From Candidatus Roizmanbacteria bacterium RIFCSPLOWO2_01_FULL_40_13 (lineage in GTDB: Bacteria; Patescibacteriota; Microgenomatia; UBA1406; GWC2-37-13), in NCBI GenBank assembly GCA_001789745.1, contig MGAN01000019.1, positions 15,393-79,392 on the forward strand: DNA of 64,000 nt, written 5' to 3'. The notes under the pieces are model-generated. The model was not told the origin of the DNA. It searched no databases and saw nothing but the letters and a program-made list of their open reading frames with translations. The translations under genes were made by a program, and so were the position numbers. The stretch's first letter is position 1. Every line of letters begins with the position of its first letter. Of this stretch, positions 38,047 through 47,163 are shown one piece after another.

Positions 38047-38991
38047 ATGAACATTTTAAAAGATTCTGATTTTAAAAAAGCTTTCCTTATCTCTTCTATT
38101 ATTTTAATACATCTATTTTACAGTGTAATTGTAGATATACAATCTTCTATTGCCTTACAAAAATATTCCTTCAGGTCATCCTCGCCAGATAATAGATTTT
38201 TGATTTATATTATTGAACTCTTTCTCTTTGTTTTTAGTTTTTTAATTTTATACTTAACTTTCAAACTTTCAAAAAACTCAAATCAATTATTAAAAAAGGT
38301 TGTAATATTTTTTTATTCCTTACTTATAACCTATTTTATTATCTATCAGTTGATTTTCCTTGGATTCTACAATAAGTCTGGCGGGGAAGACTTGTCATTT
38401 TTATTGGTGCTATTAGGGTGGCCTCTGTATATCATTGCTCATCTTCCAATAATGATTGTTATTGTCAGTATTATTGGCACTCAAATTCTTTCTTTTAAAA
38501 AACATTTTGCGCCTAATATATTGCCGTTATTGCCATCAATATTAGGATTTCTCGTCTTAACAATTTTAAATCTTACTGGAAGAATGATATATGAACCTAT
38601 TTACAGATTTAAGGTCAAACAAATAGAATCAAAACTCCAATTGCAACCTTTAGTTATTAGACACGAAGAAATTTACAACGATCTATGTAAGTGTAAAATT
38701 CCAACAATAGTTGGAATGGTAAATATAGATAATCAAGTAAGTTTTCCGATCATTCTAACCATGAAAAAAAACTATGAACGACCACCCGCTAGCTGTCTTA
38801 TTGGTGAAAAATATCAATATGAAGTCCGAAAGGCAAAACAGACTGTAGAGTTTAATTGTAGCGTTCGTTATCCTGAACAAGTCAATCTTGATCAGGCTCA
38901 ATATATCTTTATATTAAAGGAGGAAAATAATGAAAGAGTTAGGTTTGAAAAAGCGTTTTTTATTAGTGATTTTCAAGATATAGGCAAATGA
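38047..38991 (+). CDS. Membrane protein with extracytoplasmic C-terminal domain
   Basis: A 314-residue protein. Four membrane helices lie in residues 12-180 (FLISSIILIHLFYSVIV; IIELFLFVFSFLILYL; VVIFFYSLLITYFIIYQLIF; LLPSILGFLVLTILNLTG), then a polar domain of about 120 residues with two cysteine-pair-like positions (LCKCKIP). No family was recognised. The spacers on both sides (37876-38046, 38992-39052) show nothing recognisable. Confidence 0.65.
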   Translation: MNILKDSDFKKAFLISSIILIHLFYSVIVDIQSSIALQKYSFRSSSPDNRFLIYIIELFLFVFSFLILYLTFKLSKNSNQLLKKVVIFFYSLLITYFIIYQLIFLGFYNKSGGEDLSFLLVLLGWPLYIIAHLPIMIVIVSIIGTQILSFKKHFAPNILPLLPSILGFLVLTILNLTGRMIYEPIYRFKVKQIESKLQLQPLVIRHEEIYNDLCKCKIPTIVGMVNIDNQVSFPIILTMKKNYERPPASCLIGEKYQYEVRKAKQTVEFNCSVRYPEQVNLDQAQYIFILKEENNERVRFEKAFFISDFQDIGK

Positions 38992-39052
38992 TTGCGAAGT
39001 TTTACAATTTCTAGGCGCTTTTTTACTTCTTTACGAATTAATTACCGCATTT

Positions 39053-40057
39053 TTACCGTGGATTCTCCGAAGATTTTGGTAGATTGGCCATCTCAAGCAG
39101 GATCGTCTCAAGAAAGACGGTAATCGGAATGGCCAGAAGAACCCCCAAAACTCCCCCGATTCTTCCACCAACCAGCAAAGAGATCAAGGTGATGATCGGA
39201 TTAAGGCCTACCGCTTGCTTCATCACCACCGGTACTATCAAGTTATTCTCCAGCTGCTGGATAACAAAATACAAGGCCAAGGCGGCCACTCCGGTTACGG
39301 GTGAGACGGCATAACCCAAAAGGATTGCGGGAATCGCCGAGATGGTCGGGCCAAGATTTGGCACCACTTCCAAAAGTCCGGCTAAAACCGCAAGAGCTAA
39401 GGCGTATCTGATGCCTATTAAATTCAGGCCGATGAAGGTCAGAACCCCAATTACCGTCATCAGGGTTATCTCACCCCAAAACCAAGAACTTAATCTCTTT
39501 TCAGCTTTGTCAAAAATCACCGCCGCAGTCCTGGCTTTTTCTTCCGAAAAAAATCGCGAGACGATTTTTCTTATCACATTTTCCTCAAGCAAAAAGTAAA
39601 AAGCAAAAAATAGGGTAGAGATAAAAAATACCGTGTTGGAAAATATTCCTGTCACGATATTGAAGAATTGATTGGCAAGATTTGGCAGGTGTTGGAAAAC
39701 CGAATCCAAGTTCAAAACAGACATGACGCTGGGTACGACTCTGTCTATAATTGAAGGCAACGCTCGAAACAACAGTGTGCTTTCGCTTATCAAAGGCGGC
39801 AAAACAATGAATAGCACTGAAAACAAACAAGCCAGGAATAGAAAGTAAACCAAAAAGGCGGCTAAAAATCGGGGCAACTTTATTTTTTCCAGATAAAAAA
39901 CGTACGGTTTAAGCGCGCTCATGATGATGAAGGCAATAAATAAGGAAAAGATGACATCCTGGATCAGCCACAAAAGCTGCAAGAAAAGTACAAATAAAAC
40001 TGCAAAAACTATTGTCCGGGAGGAAATTTCAATTTTATAATTTTCCTTCATATGCAA
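39053..40057 (-). CDS. AI-2E/PerM-family membrane transporter
   Basis: A 334-residue protein with seven or eight membrane helices: two near the N-terminus, then a broad amphipathic region, then the conserved C-terminal block IGIRYALALAVLAGLLEVVP and NLGPTISAIPAILLGY, followed by QQLENNLIVPVVMKQAVGLN and PIITLISLLVGGRIGGVLGV. This C-terminal signature defines the AI-2E transporter family, whose members export small molecules or exchange ions. The substrate is not assignable. The start could also be the Met at residue 3. Confidence 0.85.
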   Translation of the reverse strand: MHMKENYKIEISSRTIVFAVLFVLFLQLLWLIQDVIFSLFIAFIIMSALKPYVFYLEKIKLPRFLAAFLVYFLFLACLFSVLFIVLPPLISESTLLFRALPSIIDRVVPSVMSVLNLDSVFQHLPNLANQFFNIVTGIFSNTVFFISTLFFAFYFLLEENVIRKIVSRFFSEEKARTAAVIFDKAEKRLSSWFWGEITLMTVIGVLTFIGLNLIGIRYALALAVLAGLLEVVPNLGPTISAIPAILLGYAVSPVTGVAALALYFVIQQLENNLIVPVVMKQAVGLNPIITLISLLVGGRIGGVLGVLLAIPITVFLETILLEMANLPKSSENPR

Positions 40058-40064
40058 ATTTTAT

Positions 40065-40275
40065 TATATACTTCGTAACTTAAGGTTTGCAACCGAGTTA
40101 CTCAGTATATACCCATTTATACCCATCTTAGTTGATTTTGCAAATTGTCAACTAAAGTTATCTTATCAAATCAACTAAGGAGGGGTATATACTGATTGTG
40201 ATTTCAATTAATAGAAGTATAATCCGCTTTTTCGCTCTGGGCGAGCTGCAAATCGTAAGTAAGATAGGTATAACT
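40065..40275. repeat. Composite palindromic repeat R2, copy B with inserted T module
   Basis: Module 1 (TATACTTCGTAACTTAAGG to GAGTTACTCAGTATATA) is itself an inverted repeat. It is followed by the T module, whose ends TATACC...CTTAGTTGATTT (about 40116-40138) and AAATCAACTAAG...GGGTATA (about 40168-40188) pair. Then comes module 3 (TCCGCTTTTTCGCTC...GAGCTGCAAATCG). The T module occurs inverted at 48392-48490, so it looks mobile. No gene lies in this 296-base gap. Confidence 0.8.
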
Positions 40276-40353
40276 TATTTTTAACTGAATGGCAATCTTC
40301 ATTGATTTACCAACATCCCGAAGCGACTAGTAAGAGAAGACTCTCGTTTAATC

Positions 40354-41040
40354 TCACCCCCTAGCTAAAGCCAGAACGAAAACGGATTTAGCTCCTGCTT
40401 TTTTGAGGCTTCGTGCCGCTTCCTTGACGGTCGATCCTGTGGTTATGACATCGTCAACCAGGATAATATTTTGTCCTACTAATATATGAGCATGGGTAGA
40501 AAATGCACCTCTTATGTTAGTCAACCGGTCTTTGTCTTTTTTAATCTGGGCTTGCGGCCGGGTATTTTTGCTTCTTTTCAGGTGGTCTATTACAGATAGA
40601 TTAAGAAAGCGATTAAAAAAGTCTGCTACTAATTTTGCCTGATTAAAGCCCCGAATTCTCAATCTGCCTGTGTGCAAAGGTATGGGTTGAAGCTGAAAGT
40701 CGCCTTTTTTTAATTCCTTCAGGACCGATATTTTGCTAAGTTTTTCAGGCTCTATGATAAGACAAAGCTCTCTAAAAACCTCTGTCGCCAACCTGTATTT
40801 TATGCTTTTAATGATCTTTTTGAGAAAATTGTTGTAGTAGAAGACGCAGATCATGCCTTCGATACCGCGGTTTCGCTTACAGCCGTAGTGGGTCAAACCG
40901 TAAAGACTGGGTTTGCCGCAGTAGACGCAGTTGTCTCTTCTGACATAGCTCAACTTTTTTTGACATTTCAGACAAATGTAAGCTCCCAAAAAGCCACAAC
41001 CCAGACAGAATTTGGGTAAAAACAGGTCCTTGAGAAACAT
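40354..41040 (-). CDS. comF: ComF-family phosphoribosyltransferase-like protein
   Basis: A 228-residue protein. An N-terminal zinc region holds CLGCG, ICLKC and CVYCGKP. YNNFLKKIIKSIKYRLATEV is the ComF linker and QPIPLHTGRLRIRGFNQAKL the family signature; the C-terminal PRPP-loop is IILVDDVITTGSTVKEAARS. In competent bacteria ComF helps take up DNA. Length and motif order are normal. The gap to nrdR (41041-41334) shows no gene. Confidence 0.92.
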   Translation of the reverse strand: MFLKDLFLPKFCLGCGFLGAYICLKCQKKLSYVRRDNCVYCGKPSLYGLTHYGCKRNRGIEGMICVFYYNNFLKKIIKSIKYRLATEVFRELCLIIEPEKLSKISVLKELKKGDFQLQPIPLHTGRLRIRGFNQAKLVADFFNRFLNLSVIDHLKRSKNTRPQAQIKKDKDRLTNIRGAFSTHAHILVGQNIILVDDVITTGSTVKEAARSLKKAGAKSVFVLALARG

Positions 41041-41334
41041 AAAATTATAATAGCAAGAAAACGAACGTAATTAAGTAAAAATACAACTGTTTAATTTAAT
41101 TTTTGCTGTTTGCTTATTTACGTGATTACGCATTTACTTGATATTTTCGTTCACAAAAATTTTGGTATCTGGCATTTCGCCAACACTACAAAAAGGCCCC
41201 GAGGCTAAAAAATTGCCTGATATAGTTTGATAGTATTTTGATCTCTTGCAATCCTACCATTAGTGTTTTAAATTTGAAAGTGGCACTAGAAGAAATATTT
41301 TTAAATTCAAAGTTTGAAATTAAAAATTTAGTTA

Positions 41335-41781
41335 ATGCACTGTATATTTTGTCAGAATTCAAGTACCGAGGTTATTGAAACCCGTCTTTCCGAAGACGGA
41401 GGAGCCATTAGGAGAAGAAGGCACTGTTCAAAATGTCAAAAAAGATATACCACTTATGAGCGGATGGAAGAACTTCCTATCTTGGTAATCAAAAGAGACG
41501 GAAGACGCGAGAGGTTCGACCGGGAGAAATTAAGACGGGGGGTCTTAAAGTCATGTGAGAAAACCAAAGTAACTGCAGATCAGGTCGAAAAAGTCGTATC
41601 GGACGTAGAAACAGAACTCAAACAGCAAGACTCGACCGAGATCGAAAGCAAAGTCATCGGCAACCTGGTTGCGAAACATTTGAAAAAACTTGATAAAATT
41701 GCCTACATTCGCTTCGCCTCGGTATTTCGCAGGTTTGTCGATGTTGAGGATTTTGAAAAAGAGCTTAAGAAATTAATATAA
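41335..41781 (+). CDS. nrdR: Transcriptional repressor NrdR
   Basis: A 148-residue protein of normal length. MHCIFCQNSSTEVIETRLSE and HCSKCQKRYTTYERMEELPI form the four-cysteine zinc ribbon that binds DNA. An ATP-cone follows (LVIKRDGRRERFDREKLRRG). It senses ATP/dATP and represses ribonucleotide reductase genes. Here it sits directly upstream of nrdJ, its expected target. No clear pair of NrdR boxes was found upstream of nrdR or nrdJ by eye. Confidence 0.96.
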   Translation: MHCIFCQNSSTEVIETRLSEDGGAIRRRRHCSKCQKRYTTYERMEELPILVIKRDGRRERFDREKLRRGVLKSCEKTKVTADQVEKVVSDVETELKQQDSTEIESKVIGNLVAKHLKKLDKIAYIRFASVFRRFVDVEDFEKELKKLI

Positions 41782-41931
41782 CAAATTCAAACACTAAGCA
41801 CTAAACCCTAAATCCAAAACAAATCCAAATTGCCAAATTTTTTAATGTTCAAAAAATGTTTTGTCTCTTTGAGATTTTGAATTTTGAAAATTGTTTAGAG
41901 TTTAGATATTAGAAATTAGAGTTTTTATCTT
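41782..41931. repeat. AT-rich inverted-repeat spacer R4 between nrdR and nrdJ
   Basis: Left arm CACTAAGCACTAAACCCTAA, right arm TTTAGAGTTTAGATATTAGA of opposite sense: a long imperfect hairpin in the 150-base gap. Confidence 0.6.
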
Positions 41932-44343
41932 ATGAAACTAAAAGGCGTATCGGAAAAAGTATTTTTGGACAGATACTCTTTAAAAGATAAATTGGGCGAA
42001 CCTCTTGAGAAAAAACCGGACCAGATGTGGCGGCGAATTGCCAAAGCCGTAGCTGGGGTTGAGAAAAAAAACAAAAGGTCTTACTGGCAAAAGGAATTTC
42101 TCCAGGCGATGAAAGAGTTTAAATACGTACCGGGAGGAAGAATCTTAGCCGGTGCAGGCACAGGTTATAAGATTACCTTCTATAACTGTTTCGTCATCCC
42201 CAGCCCCAAAGACTCTCGGGATGGAATCTTGGAGACTTTAAAACAGATGGTTGAAATCATGGCCCGCGGTGGAGGAGTGGGAATCAATCTCTCCTCCTTA
42301 AGACCCAAGGGGTTCAGGGTCAAAAAAGTCAACGGTTTCTCATCCGGCCCTTGCAACTGGGCCGAGCTTTTCTCGGTTGCCACCAAAGACATCATCCAGC
42401 AGGGCGGAACCAGACGGGGAGCCCTGATGCTTATGCTTTGGGATTGGCATCCGGACCTTGAAGAATTCATCACCGTCAAACAGGATTTGGCAAGGATTAA
42501 CGGCGCCAATCTTTCGGTGTGTTTCTCCGACCGCTTTATGGAGGCGGTCGATAAAGACGCAGACTGGCCGCTGGTTTTTCCCGACACCGCTGACCCCGAG
42601 TATGACGAGAAGTGGGACGGAGACTTGGAGGTCTGGAAATCGCTGGGCAAAAAAATAATCGTCAACAAGATAGTTAAGGCCCGCAGGATCTGGGATTTGG
42701 TAGCAGAAGCCGCATGGAAGTCAGCCGAACCGGGAACAGTATTTATGGAACGCTACAATAAACTTCATAATAACTACTACTGGAACAGAATAAACTGTGT
42801 AAATCCTTGCGGTGAAGAGGGTCTTCCGCCTTGGGGTGTCTGCAACCTGGGTTCCATCAATTTGTCATCTTTGGTTAAAACTAGAAATATCGACAAAAAA
42901 GGCGCTTTTGATTTTAAAGCTCTGAAAAAAATAGTCCATACGGCGGTTAGATTTCAGGACAACATAGTCGATATGGATCCTTATATCTTTGAGGAAATCC
43001 GCCAAACACAGCTAAACGGCGAACGAAGAATTGGTCTGGGCACCATGGGTCTGGGAGACACCCTCATCAAACTCCATCTGCGCTACGGCTCGGATGAAGC
43101 TCTGAAATTTATCGATAAAGTTTATCGACTGATCCGTGACGAAGCCTACAAGGCATCAGTTGACATCGCCAGAGAAAAAGGCTATTTTCCTAAATTTGAC
43201 CCAGTCAAGTACGCCAAGGGTAAATTCGTCCAAGAGCTTCCCTCTGACCTGCAAACGAGCATCAAAAAACACGGAATCAGAAACTCAATATTACTGATGC
43301 AGGCGCCAACCGGCTCAACCTCGCTGATGACCGGCACCACCTCTGGAATAGAGCCGGTATATGAATTTGAGTTTATCAGACGCGATCGATTGGGAACTCA
43401 TATGATCCGCCACCACCTCTTCGACCAGTGGTATCTCAAACATGAAAAAGAGATGAAAGAAGGAAAAATTCAAAAACCCGACTGGTTCGTCGCAGCCAAC
43501 GAGTTGACCCCGGAAGATCATGTTAAAGTCCAGGCGGTAATACAAAAATATGTCGACGCCTCAATTTCCAAGACGGTGAACGCTCCCAAAAACCACACGG
43601 TCGGGGATGTCAAGCGTCTCTATACCCTAGCTTACAAACTGGGTCTTAAAGGAATCGCCTATATGCGCGAAGGCTCCCGCCCCGGAGTGCTGGAGCGTAA
43701 AAAACAAGCGGAGAAAAAGCCCGAAGAAACCAAGTCAACCTACACCGTAAAACCGCGCCCGATGGTGGTCCATGGCTCAACCTACAGGATCGATACCCCG
43801 GTCGGCGCAGCCTTTATCACCATCAACACCAACGGCAATATGGAACCGTTGGAAGTGTTTATTAACGTCGGCAAGGCCGGCACCGACGTCTATGCCATGG
43901 CAACCGGTATGGGCAGAATGATCTCGCTAGCTCTTAGATTCGCCTCACCCCTGTCACCCAAGGAAAGAGTCTCCGAGATTGTCGACCAATTGCAGGGAAT
44001 AGGCGGCGCCCGCAGTATGGGTTTTGGCAAGGAGAAGATAAGAAGCCTTCCTGACGCGGTAGCCAAAATTATGTCCATGCACTTCGGTCTCAACGGCTAC
44101 GCTAAAAAGGCAGCGGCAAACAATAATGACAACGGAAACGGTCAGTCAACTCTTGTTTCCAATCTGCCAACAAAGGTGAAAGGCGAAGAAAAACCAACTC
44201 TTGTCTCTACCGTATCACAACCGTCATTGATGCAAGCGGAGGTTGCCAACCACTTTGACATCTGCCCTTCCTGCGGCGAAGCCAATCTGGCTCTTGAAGA
44301 AGGCTGCAAAAAATGCTACGGCTGCGGCTACGCCGAGTGTTAA
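41932..44343 (+). CDS. nrdJ: Class II (adenosylcobalamin-dependent) ribonucleotide reductase
   Basis: An 803-residue enzyme that makes deoxynucleotides using a radical from adenosylcobalamin. GGRILAGAGTGYKITFYNCF holds the first active-site Cys; GGGVGINLSSLRPKG and SSGPCNWAELFSVATKDIIQ come next; NPCGEEGLPPWGVCNLGSIN is the finger-loop N-x-C-x-E motif. A TSCPD domain is visible near GAAFITINTNGNMEPLEVFI, and the C-terminus ends in paired cysteine motifs (CPSCG, CKKCYGCGYAEC) for re-reduction. It lies between nrdR and the cobalamin adenosyltransferase gene. No class I or III enzyme is present in the window. Confidence 0.96.
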   Translation: MKLKGVSEKVFLDRYSLKDKLGEPLEKKPDQMWRRIAKAVAGVEKKNKRSYWQKEFLQAMKEFKYVPGGRILAGAGTGYKITFYNCFVIPSPKDSRDGILETLKQMVEIMARGGGVGINLSSLRPKGFRVKKVNGFSSGPCNWAELFSVATKDIIQQGGTRRGALMLMLWDWHPDLEEFITVKQDLARINGANLSVCFSDRFMEAVDKDADWPLVFPDTADPEYDEKWDGDLEVWKSLGKKIIVNKIVKARRIWDLVAEAAWKSAEPGTVFMERYNKLHNNYYWNRINCVNPCGEEGLPPWGVCNLGSINLSSLVKTRNIDKKGAFDFKALKKIVHTAVRFQDNIVDMDPYIFEEIRQTQLNGERRIGLGTMGLGDTLIKLHLRYGSDEALKFIDKVYRLIRDEAYKASVDIAREKGYFPKFDPVKYAKGKFVQELPSDLQTSIKKHGIRNSILLMQAPTGSTSLMTGTTSGIEPVYEFEFIRRDRLGTHMIRHHLFDQWYLKHEKEMKEGKIQKPDWFVAANELTPEDHVKVQAVIQKYVDASISKTVNAPKNHTVGDVKRLYTLAYKLGLKGIAYMREGSRPGVLERKKQAEKKPEETKSTYTVKPRPMVVHGSTYRIDTPVGAAFITINTNGNMEPLEVFINVGKAGTDVYAMATGMGRMISLALRFASPLSPKERVSEIVDQLQGIGGARSMGFGKEKIRSLPDAVAKIMSMHFGLNGYAKKAAANNNDNGNGQSTLVSNLPTKVKGEEKPTLVSTVSQPSLMQAEVANHFDICPSCGEANLALEEGCKKCYGCGYAEC

Positions 44344-44346
44344 ATC

Positions 44347-44483
44347 AAATGCTAAACACTAAATTCTAAACTCTAAACAAATCCTAATTCTCCAATTTCA
44401 AAAGTGTTATTATTTAGTTATTTAATTTTAATTTGAATTTAGATATCATTTAGGATTTAGAAATTAGATATTAGAATTTATAC
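44347..44483. repeat. AT-rich inverted-repeat spacer R4 between nrdJ and pduO
   Basis: Left arm AAATGCTAAACACTAAATTC with CTAAACTCTAAACAAATCC, right arm ATTTAGGATTTAGAAATTAG, again of opposite sense across the gap. Confidence 0.65.
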
Positions 44484-44484
44484 A

Positions 44485-45003
44485 ATGTCTATATATACCC
44501 GTACCGGCGACAAAGGTACAACTTCACTCTTTGGCGGCAAGCGCATCTCCAAGTCTGATCTTCAGGTTGAGGCTTACGGATCAGTCGATGAATTAACTAG
44601 CTTTTTAGGTCTGGCCATAACCAAACTTCCCAAATCTAATCGGCCAATTTTTTTTAAGATGCAAAAAGATCTATATAGAATCATGGCTAATCTTTCCGGG
44701 GCAAAACAGGATTTAAAATTTCTGGATAAAAAAGTTAAGGAATTTGAAAAACAGATAAACCTGATGGATAAAAAATTACCGAAACTAACCAAATTTATTC
44801 TCCCCGGAGGCAGCGAACTTTCTTCCTGGTTCCACATCTTACGCGTAGTCTGCCGTCGCGCTGAAAGAAATGTGATTAGATATTATGTTCCATTGGAAAT
44901 TGGAAATTGGAAATTGGAAATTGTCCGCTATCTCAACCGACTCTCCGATCTTTTTTTCACCCTGGCACGCATTTACAATCAGGGTAAAGATCAAACGGCT
45001 TAA
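44485..45003 (+). CDS. Cob(I)yrinic acid a,c-diamide adenosyltransferase, PduO type
   Basis: A 172-residue protein. MSIYTRTGDKGTTSLFGGKR is the PduO N-terminal ATP motif (YTRTGDKGxTxL), EAYGSVDELTSFLGLA follows, and LRVVCRRAERNVIRYY is the conserved RRAER helix. It adds the adenosyl group from ATP to cob(I)alamin, making the cofactor needed by the neighbouring NrdJ. The linker before YLNRLSDLFF contains a 7-base tandem repeat (44892-44923) encoding LEIGNWKLEI. The gene follows nrdJ on the same strand. Confidence 0.93.
   Translation: MSIYTRTGDKGTTSLFGGKRISKSDLQVEAYGSVDELTSFLGLAITKLPKSNRPIFFKMQKDLYRIMANLSGAKQDLKFLDKKVKEFEKQINLMDKKLPKLTKFILPGGSELSSWFHILRVVCRRAERNVIRYYVPLEIGNWKLEIVRYLNRLSDLFFTLARIYNQGKDQTA
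44892..44923. repeat. ATTGGAA tandem microrepeat inside the adenosyltransferase gene
   Basis: More than four units of the 7-base ATTGGAA pattern, in frame, at the variable loop between RRAER and the YLNRLSD helix. Similar TTGGAAAT strings are common in the spacers. Confidence 0.8.
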
Positions 45004-45044
45004 AAACAAATTTTTAAGAAAATTATGTATACTTTGCTTTTAAC

Positions 45045-45692
45045 ATGAAAAAATTCTGGTATTGGGTCGGGGGAATTTTTTTGGTTCTTGTTATTTATTT
45101 CCTGGCAAAAAATAACTTTCTCTCGCTGCAGATAAGTCAGACACCCGAACCTACACCGGCGGTTGCAGAAAATTCTATGGACAACCAACTTATCCCAAAG
45201 ATGACCATCGACAAAAACAAAAACTATGCCGCCACTCTTAAAACCGAAAAAGGCGATATCGACATTGAGTTGTTTGCCGATAAAACTCCCGTTACCGTCA
45301 ATAATTTTGTCCACCTGGCTAAAAAGGGGTTTTATGACAACACGGTCTTTCACCGGGTCATCAAGGATTTTATGATCCAGGGCGGAGACCCGGAAGGTAC
45401 AGGCCGTGGAGGTCCCGGCTACCGTTTTGCCGACGAGCCTTTTGAGGGAGAATACATGAGGGGAACAATCGCCATGGCCAATGCCGGACACGACACCAAC
45501 GGCAGCCAGTTTTTTATCATGCACCAGGATTATGATCTTCCCAAAAACTACGTCATCTTCGGCCGCGCCACCTCGGGACTGGAGGTCGTCGACGCCATCG
45601 CCGAAGCCCCGGTCAAAGACGGTGAAACAGGCGAAAACTCAACTCCCGTGACCCCCGTCAAAATCCAATCGGTTGAAATAAAAGAAGAATAA
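45045..45692 (+). CDS. Membrane-anchored cyclophilin-type peptidyl-prolyl isomerase
   Basis: A 215-residue protein. An N-terminal anchor (residues 4-23, FWYWVGGIFLVLVIYFLAKN) is followed by a linker and a cyclophilin domain from about residue 65: VNNFVHLAKKGFYDNTVFHR, VIKDFMIQGGDPEGTGRGGP, and MANAGHDTNGSQFFI. The catalytic Arg (FHRVI) and the Q-G-G-D-P and GSQFFI motifs are intact. It should speed proline isomerisation in exported proteins. TATACT ends 11 bases before the ATG. Confidence 0.92.
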   Translation: MKKFWYWVGGIFLVLVIYFLAKNNFLSLQISQTPEPTPAVAENSMDNQLIPKMTIDKNKNYAATLKTEKGDIDIELFADKTPVTVNNFVHLAKKGFYDNTVFHRVIKDFMIQGGDPEGTGRGGPGYRFADEPFEGEYMRGTIAMANAGHDTNGSQFFIMHQDYDLPKNYVIFGRATSGLEVVDAIAEAPVKDGETGENSTPVTPVKIQSVEIKEE

Positions 45693-45781
45693 TTTTTTAC
45701 TGCGGATTGAGAATCAGGAGGGGCTTTATAACAAATACTTTATTCTCCGATTTGGAAGAGACTGTTAAACTAATTAGAAAT

Positions 45782-46048
45782 ATGTTAATCAAAGTCAAAG
45801 TCTTTCCGGAAGCGAAAAAAGACGAGGTACTTAAAAAAACCAAAGACGCTTATATGATTAATGTAAAAGCGAAGGCGGAAAGAGGAAAGGCGAACTGGAA
45901 AGTCCGGGAAATTCTGGCTTCATATTTTGGCCTTCCCCTAAATAAAATCCGACTGGTCAAAGGCGGCAAAAAGGCCAATAAAATTTTTGAAGTAAATAAA
46001 TTGGGGAGTAATTATATGCCGGCTTTCAAGTCCGGCGGAATTTCATAA
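45782..46048 (+). CDS. DUF167 (YggU-like) family protein
   Basis: An 88-residue protein starting MLIKVKVFPEAKKDEVLKKT. VNVKAKAERGKANWKVREIL-like spacing (KAERGKAN..V.E.LA..F) and KIRLVKGGKKANKIFEV match DUF167. The function is not established. An ATG at 45707 would add 25 unrelated residues and was rejected. Its end overlaps the convergent small gene by 37 bases. Confidence 0.8.
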   Translation: MLIKVKVFPEAKKDEVLKKTKDAYMINVKAKAERGKANWKVREILASYFGLPLNKIRLVKGGKKANKIFEVNKLGSNYMPAFKSGGIS

Positions 46049-46293
46049 ATAGACACTCCTCTAAAGTAAGCTAAAGTTCGAGCAAGTACTGGACAGATTA
46101 GACAAATAACTCTGAGTTTGTTCTCTTCGCTCATGGGTACGCCCGCTTCTTCTAAAGTTAACTCTTGCAGTCCGGCAACTTTTCTTGCTTCATTACATTT
46201 TGGACTTCCTGGCGCTAACAGAAAAGCGTGTAAAACATCTTTTATTTCGTTACAGGAAGCTGATCCAATAATTGATTTATAATCCTCTGTCAT
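46012..46293 (-). CDS. Small hypothetical protein with four cysteines
   Basis: A 93-residue protein with cysteines at SASCNE, SPKCNEA and VICLICPV. A C-x-x-C in the last third may bind a metal. No family was recognised. It overlaps the end of the DUF167 gene by 37 bases, so one of the two ends may be mis-set, but its codon pattern is regular. Confidence 0.5.
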   Translation of the reverse strand: MTEDYKSIIGSASCNEIKDVLHAFLLAPGSPKCNEARKVAGLQELTLEEAGVPMSEENKLRVICLICPVLARTLAYFRGVSIYEIPPDLKAGI

Positions 46294-46404
46294 TTTGAAG
46301 AATTATAATAATTTAAGAGCTTATAGTCAATTCTCAATTTTTACCATTAGGTTTCCCAGAACTTAAACCATTTCAAAACACTACAATAATTAAGTTTAGC
46401 TTGA

Positions 46405-46410
46405 TATAAT
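46405..46410 (+). promoter_or_regulatory. -10 element directly before the 46418 gene
   Basis: A consensus TATAAT ends 7 bases before the ATG at 46418, predicting a leaderless transcript. The -35 is not clear. Confidence 0.55.
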
Positions 46411-46417
46411 AGTATAA

Positions 46418-47086
46418 ATGGAAAGAGTTGAACCAAATTTAATTCCTCGCTTACAACAAAGTGCTATAGCTCATAAACTGTGGAAGTCTGTCTTCCTTAA
46501 GCAAGAAGCTGCCGCTGGTAAACCGCAAGCCGTCCGCTATAAACCTTATGATCTTCGCTCGCTTGAAGACCGGATAACAATTGCTATAGCGAAAAAGTGG
46601 GATTTTAAACCCGACACCCTGATAGAAAAAAAGGGTCAAGTAATGGTAAATATAGTTGCGGTTCCCTATGATTTTCTTCCTGAACAGGTTCGGGCAGGCA
46701 TAAAAAAATCGCTATCGGTGGCTTCTGTCGGAATTAAGGCAAGATACAACATGCTTGTAGAAAAACGGGTAAAAGACGAGTCTTATTTGACATTAGACAC
46801 CAAAAAGGATATCTTGACTCAAATCTATAACGAGATTGCTCGGGTCAAGACGCTACTGGTTAAACAACAAAGCGGTCAAAAACTCTCTTTCAAAGAAAAG
46901 TTACTGCTCAGAAAAAGCTGGGTTTGTCAAAGCGCCGCCGACATTCATGTTTCCTGGGTGGAAGATAACAGTCAAAGAGAGGAATTAAAAAAAGCTTATG
47001 ATTCGCTGGATCCGTTCGAAAAAGAAAAGGATGTTGTTTTTCTTGAAGCGGTGGCTTTGGAAAAAATATATGGACTTAGCCATTGA
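46418..47086 (+). CDS. Hypothetical protein, mostly helical
   Basis: A 222-residue soluble protein, rich in K, E and L. It has an N-terminal basic segment (LIPRLQQSAIAHKLWKSVFL) and a central DKITIAIAKKWDFKPDT-like strand-helix region. No signal peptide, membrane helix or known motif is visible. It has its own leaderless-type promoter. The function is unknown. Confidence 0.6.
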   Translation: MERVEPNLIPRLQQSAIAHKLWKSVFLKQEAAAGKPQAVRYKPYDLRSLEDRITIAIAKKWDFKPDTLIEKKGQVMVNIVAVPYDFLPEQVRAGIKKSLSVASVGIKARYNMLVEKRVKDESYLTLDTKKDILTQIYNEIARVKTLLVKQQSGQKLSFKEKLLLRKSWVCQSAADIHVSWVEDNSQREELKKAYDSLDPFEKEKDVVFLEAVALEKIYGLSH

Positions 47087-47163
47087 TAGCATTACTTACC
47101 TAAATCATCTATTCCGCTTTCAGTCTCATAATTCTGTGTTATGGGAGAAAACCTCTATGTAAA

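Noticed and set aside
41041-41334. NrdR boxes upstream of nrdR
   Set aside because: No pair resembling ACACWATATATWGTGT was found by eye; a motif scan would be needed to be certain.
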